Assembly (NCBI RefSeq): GCF_022179445.1
Contig: NZ_BPQU01000010.1
Coordinates: 82,068 to 146,067, forward strand
Direction: 5' to 3'
DNA: 64,000 nt
DNA from: Methylobacterium mesophilicum
GTDB lineage: Bacteria > Pseudomonadota > Alphaproteobacteria > Rhizobiales > Beijerinckiaceae
In this document: positions 1 to 9,416 of the stretch, in pieces
How the letters are laid out: the number at the start of each line of letters is the position of its first letter
Numbering within the stretch: position 1 is the stretch's first letter
Notes under the pieces: model-generated
Told to the model about the DNA's origin: nothing
What the model saw: only the letters and a program-made list of their open reading frames with translations
The model's database searches: none
Position numbers and translations under genes: made by a program

Positions 1-2132
1 GCTCGGGCACCGAGAAGAACAGGCCTCCCCTCGATCACGCTGGTCTGGAACGGTCGCTGGGAGGCCTCGCGGACAGTCTCGATGTGCCGGGAATCCACTT
101 CGTCGAGCACCGCAGCAGAGTTGGCCGCCACACGGGCTGGGCGGCGGTTGAGCGCGGCGCACTGGTGATCGAGGAGCCGATAATCACACGCGAGAGTCTG
201 CGGCCGGTCCTGCGCTACCTCGCGGCGACCACCGATCTCGCCTTGGGCGCCGACCTCATCGGCCAGCGCGGGTTCGTCGCGAGCTTTGCGGGCCTGATCG
301 AAGAGCGTGCCGGCCTGCCCGCGGCCATCCAGGCGTTCGAGGAGCGCGTGCTGCTCTCTACCGATCCGGCGGCGAACCGGTACGACGACACGCTCTACCG
401 GCGCGACGCAGTGGGACGGCAGGGACGGCGGCCGTTGCTGGCGCACCTGCGCGACCTCGTGGCCTTGCGCCGGGAGTGTGATCTCGTCGACCTGCTGTGC
501 GGGTCCGACGAGCGCCGGGCGGAGCGGGGCTGGTCGACCTACCGCCTCGTGACGGAACTCTACACGAGGGCGGGTCGGCTGCTCGAACCGGTGGGCGACC
601 GACGCCCGGCGCGTGCCGGAGCGCGCGCGCGCGTAGCGCCGCTTAGGGTCGCCGAGGGCGCGGTGCTGTGGGCCGCCCTGGTACTCGCCGGGGAGGACGC
701 CTTCCTTCGCGGCGTAGGCGAGGACAAGGTGGGCTACCGGCGCGGCCCCGACCTCCTCGTGCCGGCACTGGCGGCCCTCGGACGGGACTTCCTCGCGCGC
801 GAGGACCGGGCTGAGGCCGGCGATCCGCTCGCGGGGCGCTGGCCGGACGTCGCGCGCAGCCTGGGGCGATGTGGGAAAGACGACCCGGACGATCCGCTCG
901 CGAGAGTCCGCGGCGGCCTCGTGCGCACGCTCGACGCGGCACTGGCTCGCCGCGAGGAGGCGTGGCCGGACTGGTTCGGGCATCTGCACGAAGGGGTGTC
1001 GGCGGCGTGCCAGCGCCTCGATGAGAAGGCGCTTCGGAGCGAGGACAGCGAGCGCGATGGCGAGGGGACGGACTGTGAACTGGCATCCCTGGTCCCGCCA
1101 CCCTACCCATTGCATCTGAGCTTCGCGAGCGTGATCGGCCGGGAGCACGCGGTCGCGGGGCTGCGCCGGCACGCGCGCGAACGGGCGGACGGGGTCGACC
1201 TGCTGCTGCACGGCCCCATTGGGGTCGGCAAGCGGACCCTGGCGTGGAGCTACGCGCGGATGGTGCTGTGCGCGCGGCCGTCGGACGAAGGCGCCGCGTG
1301 CGGCGGCTGCGATCCGTGCCGGGCGACCCTGGCCGGGGGCTCGGGCTGCATCGAGGTGGACGGCGCGCGCCCGGACATTGGGAGCCTCACCGACCAAATC
1401 CTGAAGCGCGTGCGCAGCGGCGCGATCCAGACAGACCGATTCGTGTTCGTGGTTCGGAATGCCGATCACTACCCGCCGGAGGAGTTCGACAGGCTGCTCA
1501 AGCCGATGGAGGACGGGAAGTCTGCGAGCTTCGTGCTGCTCGCGCGGGATCGGGCTAGTGTGCGTCTCGCCGGACAGTCGCGTTGCTTAGACTACCGTGT
1601 GCGCCCGCTGGATCGACCGGAGGCCGAGCTGTTCCTGCGGACCATGCTGGCCGAGCGCGGCCTGGACTGTGATGAAGCCGTGATCGCGCTGCTGGTCGAG
1701 GCGGGTGCGGGCTTGCCGCGGCGCCTGCTCAAGGCCTGCGCCATCAGGGCGGCTATGGGGCCGGCCGGCCTCGACGAATTCCGCGACCGGCTCGGTCTGG
1801 GATGGCCGGCCGCTCTCGCCGCGCGCTGGCCTGAGATCGTCTCCGGAGCGCCGGCCGAGCTGGCAGAACTGACGCGGTCGTCCGGCAAGGGTCGCGCTAA
1901 GCGGGTGCGGTGCGCTCGGGCCCTGCTACGGTGGGTGTCCCTTGGCGGGATGCGAGGGGCGTCGATTAGCCAGGACGCCGCTGACCTAGCGCTGCAGTAT
2001 CTCGATGATAAGACGCGCGCGGGCCTCCGCGCCGAGATCGATCGGCAGGCGGAGCGAGAGGGCGTGACCGCAGCGGCTGTGTGGGCGCGGCTGGCCGAGG
2101 CCTGGATGGCGGACCGGCTAACGCACGGGTGA
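1..2132 (+). CDS. DNA polymerase III delta-prime/DnaX-like AAA protein (5' end outside window)
   Basis: The reading frame is open to the window edge; the first usable start inside is GTG at 84 (682 aa), but coding continues upstream, so the gene is probably cut by the window. Numbered from that GTG, residues 1-340 form a helical region I do not recognise. From about 343 there is a clamp-loader AAA domain: Walker A GPIGVGKRT (377-385), a zinc-binding set C396/C406/C409/C412 placed as in DnaX, a degenerate Walker B segment (VVRNAD, about 456-461) and an SRC arginine-finger motif (499-501). Degenerate Walker B with an SRC motif is what delta-prime (HolB) shows, so ATP hydrolysis may be lost. The long N-terminal extension is unusual for either family. 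A plasmid- or phage-type replication role is inference. The next genes are on the opposite strand. Confidence 0.75.
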   Translation, partial: SGTEKNRPPLDHAGLERSLGGLADSLDVPGIHFVEHRSRVGRHTGWAAVERGALVIEEPIITRESLRPVLRYLAATTDLALGADLIGQRGFVASFAGLIEERAGLPAAIQAFEERVLLSTDPAANRYDDTLYRRDAVGRQGRRPLLAHLRDLVALRRECDLVDLLCGSDERRAERGWSTYRLVTELYTRAGRLLEPVGDRRPARAGARARVAPLRVAEGAVLWAALVLAGEDAFLRGVGEDKVGYRRGPDLLVPALAALGRDFLAREDRAEAGDPLAGRWPDVARSLGRCGKDDPDDPLARVRGGLVRTLDAALARREEAWPDWFGHLHEGVSAACQRLDEKALRSEDSERDGEGTDCELASLVPPPYPLHLSFASVIGREHAVAGLRRHARERADGVDLLLHGPIGVGKRTLAWSYARMVLCARPSDEGAACGGCDPCRATLAGGSGCIEVDGARPDIGSLTDQILKRVRSGAIQTDRFVFVVRNADHYPPEEFDRLLKPMEDGKSASFVLLARDRASVRLAGQSRCLDYRVRPLDRPEAELFLRTMLAERGLDCDEAVIALLVEAGAGLPRRLLKACAIRAAMGPAGLDEFRDRLGLGWPAALAARWPEIVSGAPAELAELTRSSGKGRAKRVRCARALLRWVSLGGMRGASISQDAADLALQYLDDKTRAGLRAEIDRQAEREGVTAAAVWARLAEAWMADRLTHG

Positions 2133-2235
2133 TCCATGCCGTTTGCAAGCCAGCGTGTCTCGGTCCGCGCCATCGCGCGTCGGGATGAGCCGGTCGCCGG
2201 GGGGGCATTCGGGGCTCGGCGACGGGTAGGCGCCG

Positions 2236-2868
2236 TCACCGGCGGGGATTGGCCCCGCCGGATCCGCGTAGGTCGGCGAGGAGCGCGCGGAGGTAGAGCC
2301 AGGGGAACGCGTGCGCATCGTCGGGGCCGGGCTCGCCCGCCGCGATCAGCACGGTGAGCTTGAGGGCGAGATCGGCGGACGCGTACGTGGGCATCAGCAG
2401 CAGGCTCGCGGTTGCCGCGCTCACCGCGCGGGCCGCGCCCGCCTCGCTGGCGCGGGCGCGGCCGAGCCCGGCGGCGGTGGCGGCGCACGCGAATATCCGT
2501 TGTCGACGGCGAAGCTCGGTCGTGAGGCGGCGTGCGGCGGGGGTGCCGGCTCCGAGGCGGCGCGCGATCGTCGCGGCGTCTCTAGCGTAGTACACCGATG
2601 CGTTGGTACGGTCATTGGCCGGAAGTGGCACGCGGGGATAGCCGTGCGTGGCGGCGAGCGCGTGCTCGATGCGGTCGAGCGCGTGCTCGATGCGGTCGAG
2701 CGCGGCGATTGCGGCCGCGTGCGCGTCGAGGGCGGTGTCGAGCCGGGCAAAGGCACGCGCGAGCGCCTGGCTCATGACCGGCACGACGCCACCAGGGTTG
2801 GCAGATGCGGTGTCGTGATGAAGCTCGGCCAGGACATGGCGCGAGGGGACGGGCACAGCGGCACTCAT
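2236..2868 (-). CDS. Hypothetical protein downstream of the ArdC-like gene
   Basis: I do not recognise this 210-residue protein. It starts with ATG inside the end of the ArdC-like gene (4-base overlap, 2865-2868), so the two are almost certainly translationally coupled. The protein is alanine- and arginine-rich and looks helical, with no signal peptide or clear membrane segment. A 21-bp exact tandem duplication (about 2657-2698) repeats the peptide ALDRIEH in frame, probably a recent replication slip. The context suggests a plasmid accessory function, but no activity can be assigned. Confidence 0.7.
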   Translation of the reverse strand: MSAAVPVPSRHVLAELHHDTASANPGGVVPVMSQALARAFARLDTALDAHAAAIAALDRIEHALDRIEHALAATHGYPRVPLPANDRTNASVYYARDAATIARRLGAGTPAARRLTTELRRRQRIFACAATAAGLGRARASEAGAARAVSAATASLLLMPTYASADLALKLTVLIAAGEPGPDDAHAFPWLYLRALLADLRGSGGANPRR

Positions 2869-3842
2869 GATGCGCTTCCCAGATTGGCTTGAACATCGGG
2901 GATGGTCGTAATTGCCTTCTCCAGCGCGATCGCGGCATCGAGGCCTGCCGCCCTCGGGTCCAAAGCTGGTGCCTGGAGACGGTCGACGGTGTCTTGCAAG
3001 GCAGCGAGGTAGTCGGCGGCGCGGGAGGCTTGAAAAGCGGCGGACGAGAGCGCGCGGGGGTCGGCGCGTAGCAGTGGCGCCCAGGAGGCGCAGTAGGCGG
3101 TGTGGTTGGGGTTGGGCGTGCGGGCGATGCCCAGATCTGCCAGGATGAAGGCGGCGCCGAGCTCTGCCACGAGTTCTTCGGCGGCGTATGCGCGAGCGCC
3201 GAACCGGCCGGTAAGATCACGAGCGAGGCGGTGCGGGGCGCCGGTCCAGTGCACGAGCTCGTGGGCCAGCGTGCCGGCGTAGCCTGTGGGTGTGTGGAAG
3301 GCGGCGCGGGTCGGCAGGTGGATCGTATCGGTGGCTGGCACGTAGCAGGCGCGGGTGCCGCCGTGGCGGATAGTGGCGCTGGTGGCCGCGACGAAGGCGT
3401 CGAAGGCGGGCAGCGGGTCCGGAGCGGCACCGGGCGCGGGCGCGGGCGCGTCGGCGGACGGCGGTGCGGCGTCGACCTGGGTCACGTTAAAGACGTGGGC
3501 GGCTCGGGCGACGAAGGGGGCACCCTCGGTGGGTTCTGCCTCGGTCCCGCGGGGCAACTCCTTGTAGAACAGCACCAGGGTGCCGCGCTCTCCCCTGCGG
3601 ATCTGCGCCCCGAGCGCAGCCCACTGGCGGTAGGTGGCCCAGCGCGCGTCGCTGTAGCCGTGAGTCTGCGCCGCACACCACAGGGCGAGCACGTTGATCC
3701 CTCGGTAACGTCGGTGCGTGAGGGCGTTGTGGGGCATCGGGTCGGCACCGTGCCATGGTGGGGACCACGAAGCCGGGTCGGCGGTCTCGAGCTGCGCCAG
3801 GATGGTCGCGGCGAGGCGGGCGTGCAGGTCGTTGATGGGCAT
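2865..3842 (-). CDS. ArdC-like antirestriction protein with zincin metallopeptidase domain
   Basis: The 325-residue product has two parts. The N-terminal part (about 1-100) matches the ArdC/DUF1738 single-stranded-DNA-binding domain, with the typical run in which PWH is followed by YRGINVLAL, then WATYRQW. The C-terminal part has a zincin motif HELVH followed by WTG and, later, AEELVAELGAAFI, as in the ArdC-type peptidase domain (DUF6782 or similar). ArdC proteins are carried by conjugative plasmids and protect incoming DNA from restriction; the same domain pair also occurs in plasmid primases. Length is normal for the family. A proline/alanine-rich linker lies around residues 130-150. It is the first gene of a two-gene unit with the hypothetical gene that follows. 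Its presence is one reason to suspect a plasmid or integrative element. Confidence 0.85.
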   Translation of the reverse strand: MPINDLHARLAATILAQLETADPASWSPPWHGADPMPHNALTHRRYRGINVLALWCAAQTHGYSDARWATYRQWAALGAQIRRGERGTLVLFYKELPRGTEAEPTEGAPFVARAAHVFNVTQVDAAPPSADAPAPAPGAAPDPLPAFDAFVAATSATIRHGGTRACYVPATDTIHLPTRAAFHTPTGYAGTLAHELVHWTGAPHRLARDLTGRFGARAYAAEELVAELGAAFILADLGIARTPNPNHTAYCASWAPLLRADPRALSSAAFQASRAADYLAALQDTVDRLQAPALDPRAAGLDAAIALEKAITTIPDVQANLGSAS

Positions 3843-5535
3843 GAAGGGGCAGAGCTCCAGAGCAGCCGTGAGGATGGCGGCTTCGGGGCGGGGTTCCCGG
3901 AGGTGCTTCGGCTGTTCACTGAAACATCCGGTCCGGGCAACGGCGGTTGGCCGGAGCGCCGTGCTTCCTGCCCTGCCCCGGATCCTGGTGAACGCTTGAG
4001 GGAGGCCGGCTTGCTGAAGGCAAGGCTTTGCCGTTGAGCGGCAAAGCCACGCTCTACCGAGGAGGTCCGGATCCCGGAGCCGCGCCGTCGGTCGACCGGC
4101 GGATCGAGGTGCAACCTTGCTACAGGTAGGCCGGGGCTGTGCGGTCGGCCTTTACACACCGCTTCCCGTCAGCTTGGACGGCCAGCGCGGACGGACCCGT
4201 CCGCTCGATCCGCGGGGCGTCGGGGTCGTCCTGGAGGTCTGGGGCGACCCGTTTCCTCCATCCTGCAGTCCGACCGTATGAGCGCGCGGACCGCTTTTCG
4301 CCGATGCCGTTCGGCTTGCGACCCGGCGATCCCCATCCCGCATGGTTGGCGGTGGAGGCTCGGGGCTCATAGGGAGCTGGCTCTTTTCTGTCGGCGGGTA
4401 AAAGCTTGTCTCTACCTGGTGCAGGTGGCCGACCGTTTCAGCTTGTTGAACGAGCAGAGGACAGACGACGAGCGGTTGCCAGGCTGGGGCGCTTCACCCT
4501 GACGGAGATGAGCTGGAGGGGTGAAAGAGAGGTGCGAGGGGAGATTGCCGCTGTCTATAGCGAGTTGAAATGAAGAGCTCGTGTGTGGAGGAGCAACCCA
4601 TTTCTTGATCGGGGTGAAGCGCCGCTGATACGCTGTACCAGCTAGATCTATATAGATTTTTGCTTGTCTAAATCAACAAGCCGCCTTCGCAGCGATTGCG
4701 TCGGCGTTTTTATTCATATGAGTTTCCGGGGCGCTGTCTAAAATGTCGTATCAAAGCTGCAGATTTACGATCGGCTGAAATCTGGCCGGGATGTAGAGTT
4801 TGGCATGCCAGACCAAGGTGGCGCTGCCGTAACCCGGAAGCGGACGTTCCGCTTTGCGCCCATTCCGGCCGTTCAGCTGCCTCCGGCGCCGTCTCTGAAG
4901 CGGACGCTCCAGTAGCTTTGCCCGTAAGTCCGAGTGGCGCTGAGCAGCCTCGAACGGAGCTGCTCACCACGAGCGACGGCGGTAGTCTATCCAATGGTGG
5001 GCCTCACCTAAAGCAACACGGGCAACCAACTCGGTGTCATCATCATAGGGGGAAGACGCGGCCGGCATCGACGGCGCGCGGCGGCTTGCAGCGCGATGCT
5101 CATCATCCTTCCTGCTTTAGTCGTTGTAGCGTCCCGGAGGCCGCGCGCGGACGTTGGACCTCCGAGGCTATCCGCTCGACCTCGTCTGCGGGTGGCTCCA
5201 TTCGAGCGACAGTAACGCATGAGGCACCACCGCCGAGGTATCGGGTTTCCCGGCCGACCGCGGCAAGCGACCGTGGGCGAAGGCGCACCCCAGCAGCGCT
5301 CAGAACGATGACGGTCAGGAGACGACGCAGAGGGCGTTCGGTGCCTGGAACGAGCGGCTCCGCATGGTCGCGGTGGCCAGCGACCGAGCCAGCGCTACGC
5401 TTGAGCTCGGAGCCATTGGGCCGCCTACGTGTGCATTCTCCCCGAAGGTCAACAGACTCGATCCAATCCGATCCCGCATGGCGCAGGATCGCCTCGGGTG
5501 GTGGCAGCGGCCCGGCGAGGGACTCTCATCACGCA
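3843..5535. other. 1.7-kb stretch without a convincing gene
   Basis: Several open frames exist on both strands, but all read as random arginine/proline/serine-rich translations and none has a family signature or good ribosome-binding site. A perfect 10-bp stem (GGCTTTGCCG at 4024-4033 with CGGCAAAGCC at 4039-4048, 5-base loop) lies upstream of the ArdC-like gene. Around 4840-4920 are fragments with GAAGCGGACG/TTCCGCTT motifs like the dispersed repeats elsewhere in the window. The segment around 4550-4700 is noticeably more AT-rich than its surroundings. I see no insertion-sequence gene here. Confidence 0.5.
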
Positions 5536-5727
5536 TCAGCGCATCGCGAGCGCCAGCGAGACGAGGACGACGATCACAAGCACTCCCGAGATGATCCAGA
5601 TGGCGCCCATCGCCCCGCTCGATACCCCGAGCGTGCGGGCGGCCTTCCGGTGCTGGTGTGCGAGGAGGCCGAGTTGCCGGATGTCCTCCAGTTCGGGGTC
5701 GGTTTCGCGCGGCGGGGCCTTGGTCAT
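5536..5727 (-). CDS. Small single-span membrane protein
   Basis: This is a 63-residue protein with a charged N-terminus (MTKAPPRETDPELEDIRQL, then AHQHRKAARTLG) and one C-terminal hydrophobic helix (about residues 38-60, IWIISGVLVIVVLVSLALAM). I chose the ATG at 5727 because GGAGC lies at the right distance upstream; the frame can be extended to 5856, but those codons look non-coding. It follows the small gene at 5745-5936 and crcB on the same strand and is probably their operon partner. No family assigned. Confidence 0.6.
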   Translation of the reverse strand: MTKAPPRETDPELEDIRQLGLLAHQHRKAARTLGVSSGAMGAIWIISGVLVIVVLVSLALAMR

Positions 5728-5744
5728 GACGGGCTGCTCCGGGT

Positions 5745-5936
5745 TTAAGATATGCCGCAGGGTAACATCGCGGGTGTCGAACGTCTGATCGGCAGCGCGC
5801 GTGTTAGGGCAGATCTGAAGTTGGCCGACCTCGCTCGGGCACGGCAGAGGTCGCACCGCCCGGTGAAGTCATCGGCCGCGTCGACCGTGCCCTCGCAGTG
5901 GCGCGCGGGGACGAGGCGTCTACCCGGCACTGTCAC
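5745..5936 (-). CDS. Possible small cysteine-containing protein coupled to crcB
   Basis: A 63-codon frame whose ATG overlaps the crcB stop (5933-5936, ATGA arrangement), followed 17 bases later by the next small gene. The product has a CEG...CDLC arrangement that could bind a metal, but is otherwise arginine-rich and unrecognised. The coupling is the only real evidence for it; it may be a chance frame. Confidence 0.35.
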   Translation of the reverse strand: MTVPGRRLVPARHCEGTVDAADDFTGRCDLCRARARSANFRSALTRALPIRRSTPAMLPCGIS

Positions 5937-6340
5937 GACACGCCTCCCCCAAGGAACGTGCGGGCCATGGCGATCCCGGCGACGAGGCTGAGCAGCGCCG
6001 CGACGACGGAGGCAAGGACATAGAACCCCGCGGCCGCGACCTCGCCGCGATCATACAGGGCCACGGCGTCGAGGGAGAACGTCGAGAAAGTGGTGAAACC
6101 GCCGAGCACGCCGGTCGTCAGGAACAGTCTCAGCGGGTGATCCCCCGCGCCGCGTAGGACGAACGTCTCCGCGAGGACGCCCATCAGACATGAGCCGAGT
6201 ACGTTAATGATCAGCGTCGCGATCGGGAAATCGACGCCGGGCGCGACCCGCGAAACGGCCACGCTTATGCCGTGACGCATGCCACCGCCGAGACCGGCTC
6301 CGAGTATGACGATAAATACGTTCAAGAGCTGCCCTTCCAA
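5933..6340 (-). CDS. crcB: Fluoride exporter CrcB/Fluc
   Basis: The 135-residue protein has the family signatures: G-x-x-x-RHG near the N-terminus, NVLGSCLMG, then GGFTTFSTFSLD, with four predicted membrane helices and the normal length. Fluc/CrcB proteins form dual-topology dimeric channels that let fluoride leave the cytoplasm. It begins a minus-strand unit with two small genes and is divergent from the COG4280-type membrane protein at 6433. A fluoride CLC antiporter and a fluoride riboswitch lie 3 kb away on the same strand, so both known routes of bacterial fluoride export are present. I did not find a second riboswitch in front of crcB itself. Confidence 0.95.
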   Translation of the reverse strand: MEGQLLNVFIVILGAGLGGGMRHGISVAVSRVAPGVDFPIATLIINVLGSCLMGVLAETFVLRGAGDHPLRLFLTTGVLGGFTTFSTFSLDAVALYDRGEVAAAGFYVLASVVAALLSLVAGIAMARTFLGGGVS

Positions 6341-6432
6341 ACACGGATGTGGGCTGAACGTATCGGTTCGCGTTGAGGGTCGGGCGATTTTTCGCCGCGA
6401 TCTGAAGCGTTCCCGAAGGAGTGTCGCGCCCC

Positions 6433-7041
6433 ATGGCCGTGTCTTGGATCGGTAGCCTGATCACCTTCCAGGTGACTTTCACTGAGCTGTTCATCGCCGC
6501 CACCATCATCGCGGCGGCGTCCTATCGGTTCGGCTGGCGCAGCGTGGCGCTCGGCTCCCTGCTCGGGGGCGGCGGTGTCGCCGTTCTGGCGTTGGTTCTG
6601 CAGGTCGCCGCGTACAGCGTGGCGCTGCGCTGGCTGGACTGGGTGTCGGCGCTATTGCTGGTCGGCTTCGGGCTGTACCTCACCTACGAGTTCATCACGG
6701 GCATGAAGGCCACGCAGGCGGACGAGCCCCGCTCGCACGGCTCCGGCTGGTCGCTGCCGCTGAACGCGGGCGGGATTAGCGTCGCCGCCTGGGCCCTCGC
6801 CGCCGAAGGGCTGGAGATTGTCGTGGTCTGGCTCGGCGTGTCCCTCCGCGAAGGTGCCGCAACCGCAACGCTCGGTGTCGGCATCGGGCTGGTCCTGATC
6901 GCCCTGCTGGCAGGAGTGTTGAGGGGAACCGGCGTATTCCGCCGTGTGCCGCCCTACGTCCTCGATGGGATCGCCGCCGTCATGGTCACGGCCTACGGCC
7001 TCTATTTCCTGCGGCTGGCCGTGCAGGCCAGACAGGTCTGA
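6433..7041 (+). CDS. COG4280-type polytopic membrane protein (UPF0016/FTR1-like layout)
   Basis: The product is about 202 residues with roughly six membrane helices and an internal two-fold look: FTELFIAA near the N-terminus and AEGLEIVVVWLG in the second half. Paired acidic motifs in membrane helices recall FTR1 and GDT1/UPF0016 cation transporters; the closest label I know is COG4280. I prefer ATG 6433 to GTG 6421 because AAGGAG (6416-6421) is correctly spaced only for the ATG. It is divergent from crcB and sits between the two fluoride export genes. A role in fluoride or accompanying cation movement is inferred from position only. Confidence 0.7.
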   Translation: MAVSWIGSLITFQVTFTELFIAATIIAAASYRFGWRSVALGSLLGGGGVAVLALVLQVAAYSVALRWLDWVSALLLVGFGLYLTYEFITGMKATQADEPRSHGSGWSLPLNAGGISVAAWALAAEGLEIVVVWLGVSLREGAATATLGVGIGLVLIALLAGVLRGTGVFRRVPPYVLDGIAAVMVTAYGLYFLRLAVQARQV

Positions 7042-7048
7042 GCGTGCC

Positions 7049-7486
7049 TCAAACCTTGTAGGCGACCAGGATGGCGCCGGCGGCGATCAGGGCGATGCCT
7101 AACCAGTTCGGCCCGGCCAGACGCTCGCCCAGGAAGATCACACCGAACACGGCGACGAGGACCACGCTCAGCTTGTCGATGGGCGCCACGCGGGCGGCAT
7201 CGCCGAGCTTCAGGGCGCGGAAGTAGCAGAGCCACGAACCGCCGGTGGCGAGCCCCGACAGCACCAGGAACAGGTACGTCCGGCGCGACACCGACCCTGG
7301 CCCCTGCCACTGAGCGGTGACCGTCAGGATGCCACCCAGGACGACGAGGATCACGACGGTCCGGATGAACGTCGCGAAGTCCGAGTTGATGTTCTCGATC
7401 CCGATCTTGGCGAAGATCGCGGTCAGGGCGGCGAACGCGGCCGAGAGCAGCGCCCAGAACTGCCACGAGGCAAACAGGCCTACCAC
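7049..7486 (-). CDS. EamA/DMT-type small transporter, single-domain
   Basis: The 145-residue protein is a single EamA unit: WALLSAAFAALTAIFAKIG, then an FATFIRT segment, and LVAVFGVIFLGERL near the end, giving about five helices. Single-domain EamA proteins of about 140 residues usually work as dimers and have mostly unknown substrates. I place the start at GTG 7486, preceded by GGGAGGG at good spacing; the upstream in-frame ATG at 7528 has no comparable site. It is the last gene of the riboswitch-led operon (CLC, DUF190, EamA), so a link to fluoride stress is likely but inferred. Confidence 0.8.
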   Translation of the reverse strand: MVGLFASWQFWALLSAAFAALTAIFAKIGIENINSDFATFIRTVVILVVLGGILTVTAQWQGPGSVSRRTYLFLVLSGLATGGSWLCYFRALKLGDAARVAPIDKLSVVLVAVFGVIFLGERLAGPNWLGIALIAAGAILVAYKV

Positions 7487-7550
7487 CGGCTCCCTCCCGG
7501 TCCCCGATGAGAGGGTCCGTGTTCGCAACGCGCAGGCAGGAGCATGCGGG

Positions 7551-7973
7551 TCACGGGTTGACCGCCAGTTCCTGCGGCGTCGCGTCCTCGTGCGCCAGCC
7601 CCGTGGGCGTTACGCTCCAATGTTCCAGGTGCTTGTAGACGATGACCTTGCCTCCCAGCAGGTCGCCGTGGCGGCGACAGAATCCTTCGAGTTGCTCCCG
7701 CTGACCGATCACCTCGACGCAGATGGTCAGTTGCGGGTCGACCGTCTCCGACCCGTCCTCGCGCACGGGTCCGTGGTTGCTGTAGCCGTACTGGGTGGGA
7801 TGGGCCGTCGCGTTCAGCAGGCCGTCGGCCTTGGCCGATTGGACCAGTTCCCGGAAGAGCGGCTTGGCTCCCCACAACGAGCGTAAGGTCCTCGGGCCGC
7901 TCTTGTCGCCGCGCCGCAGGTAGATGCGGAGCATGCCGATTTCCGCCGGGGTCACTTGATGGCTATGGGGCAT
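7551..7973 (-). CDS. DUF190 family protein
   Basis: A 140-residue soluble protein that begins MPHSHQVTP and contains [12 protein letters not shown], then [14 protein letters not shown] and LTICVEVIG, matching DUF190 (COG1993), a PII-like fold family. DUF190 genes are repeatedly found next to crcB and under fluoride riboswitches, though their molecular role is unsettled. The ATG at 7973 lies inside the end of the CLC gene (22-base overlap) and has a strong AAGGAGG site, so it is translated from the same transcript. A much longer frame runs through it to 8795, but that is antisense-like shadow coding over the CLC gene. Confidence 0.85.
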   Translation of the reverse strand: MPHSHQVTPAEIGMLRIYLRRGDKSGPRTLRSLWGAKPLFRELVQSAKADGLLNATAHPTQYGYSNHGPVREDGSETVDPQLTICVEVIGQREQLEGFCRRHGDLLGGKVIVYKHLEHWSVTPTGLAHEDATPQELAVNP

Positions 7974-9388
7974 GGATCCTCCTTCTTCTCGGTGAGGGTT
8001 GGTGCGACGACGGCCGGGGACGATGGGCGCGAGGCCCTGGCGGTGCGGACATGCCGCAACGTGGCCCCGAGATGGTGGGTGCCGCCGGTCGCGATCTTCG
8101 GCACGGCGATGCGTTGGGACAGGTAGATGCCGCTGTGCCCGGAACAGAGGTAGGCGAGGAAACAGGCCACCGCGATGTAGACGCCGTGCGTGGCGCCGAA
8201 GAGCTCGATGCCCATGAGGGTGCAGGCCAGGGGCGTATTGGCGGCCCCGGCGAACACGGCGACGAAGCCGAGACCGGCCATCAGATCCACGGGTGCGCCC
8301 AGCACGCCGGCCAACGCGTTGCCGAGTGCCGCCCCGATGAAGAAGAGCGGCGTGACCTCGCCGCCCTTGAACCCGGCGCTCAGCGTCACGACGGTGAACA
8401 GGATCTTGAGCGCCCAGCTCCACGGATGCACGTCCGGCCCGAAGAAGCTTGCGATCGTCAGCCCGTGCGGATCGGCCGACCACACGCCGAGGCCGAGATA
8501 GTCGCGGGTGCCACACAGATAGACCAGGGCGATGACCGCCAGGCCGCCTGCCACGGGCCGCAGCGGCCCGAAGGAAATCAACCGCTTGCACCAGCCGCCG
8601 AGGATGTGGTTCGCCTCGGCGAACAGCAGGCCTGCGAGGCCGAAGGCGACGCCGGCGACCGCCACCTTGGCCAGCAGCAGCGGCTCGATCATATGCGTTC
8701 CGATGCCCCCGGCCAGGTAGTCGATGCGATAGAGCCCGTGGTGGATACCCCACAGCTGGCAGACCCAGTCGCCGACGACGGCGGCCACCAGACACGGCAC
8801 CAGCGCGGCGTACTCGACCCGGCCGACCGCCAGGACCTCAAGCGCGAAGATCGCGCCGGCGAGCGGTGTGCCGAACACGGCTCCGAACCCGGCCGCGATC
8901 CCGGCCATCAGCATGATCCGGACGCTGGGCGGATCGAGACGGAAGAGCCTGCCGACCGCGCTCGCCAGGCTGCCGCCGAGCTGCACCGCCGTACCCTCGC
9001 GGCCGGCCGAGCCGCCGAACAGGTGGGTGACGACGGTGCCCAGGAAAATGAGGGGCGCCATGCGCAGGGGCACGCCGCCGCCTGGCTCATGGATCTGCTC
9101 GACGATGAGGTTGTTGCCGCCTTCGACGGACTGCCCGAACCAGTGATACAGCAGCCCGACGGCGAGGCCGCCGGCCGGCAGCAGAAACAGCAGCCACGGA
9201 TAGGTGAACCGTGCTTCGGTCGCAGCGTCGAGCGTCCATAGGAACGCCGCGCACAAGGTACCGACCGCCGCCGCCATGGGGACCAGGGCGAGGATCCAGC
9301 GGATCACAGAGATCGCATGCGCATGTCGCGTGCGCACGAAGGCCGCGACGTTGAATGTCGAGAAAAGATTACGGAACGTAGCGCGCAT
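7952..9388 (-). CDS. CLC-family fluoride/proton antiporter (CLC-F type)
   Basis: The 478-residue protein has the full CLC fold with the gating-glutamate motif GREGT (129-133, E131) and [14 protein letters not shown] in the second half. In place of the chloride-selectivity motif GSGIP it has GNNLI (91-95); replacement of this loop is a hallmark of the fluoride-specific CLC-F subgroup, which exchanges fluoride for protons. The upstream fluoride riboswitch supports the same reading strongly. It is the first gene of an operon with DUF190 and EamA. The ATG at 9388 is preceded by AAGGGGGAG, which the riboswitch can mask. About the last 40 residues are a low-complexity tail. Confidence 0.9.
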   Translation of the reverse strand: MRATFRNLFSTFNVAAFVRTRHAHAISVIRWILALVPMAAAVGTLCAAFLWTLDAATEARFTYPWLLFLLPAGGLAVGLLYHWFGQSVEGGNNLIVEQIHEPGGGVPLRMAPLIFLGTVVTHLFGGSAGREGTAVQLGGSLASAVGRLFRLDPPSVRIMLMAGIAAGFGAVFGTPLAGAIFALEVLAVGRVEYAALVPCLVAAVVGDWVCQLWGIHHGLYRIDYLAGGIGTHMIEPLLLAKVAVAGVAFGLAGLLFAEANHILGGWCKRLISFGPLRPVAGGLAVIALVYLCGTRDYLGLGVWSADPHGLTIASFFGPDVHPWSWALKILFTVVTLSAGFKGGEVTPLFFIGAALGNALAGVLGAPVDLMAGLGFVAVFAGAANTPLACTLMGIELFGATHGVYIAVACFLAYLCSGHSGIYLSQRIAVPKIATGGTHHLGATLRHVRTARASRPSSPAVVAPTLTEKKEDPCPIAIK

Positions 9389-9416
9389 GACTCCCCCTTG
9401 TTGCGGTGCCGCAAAA

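Noticed and set aside
4696..5748. A 350-codon plus-strand frame in the 3843-5535 gap
   Set aside because: Arginine/serine/proline-rich without any motif or ribosome-binding site, and it overlaps the more credible small gene at 5536-5727.
6341..6432. Second fluoride riboswitch in front of crcB
   Set aside because: The segment lacks the conserved UGAUGACUCCUAC-type end and the GGC-AUGG start.
8051..9241. Long plus-strand open frame of 396 codons
   Set aside because: Lies entirely antisense to the CLC-F gene; its charged, histidine-rich translation is a GC-driven shadow.
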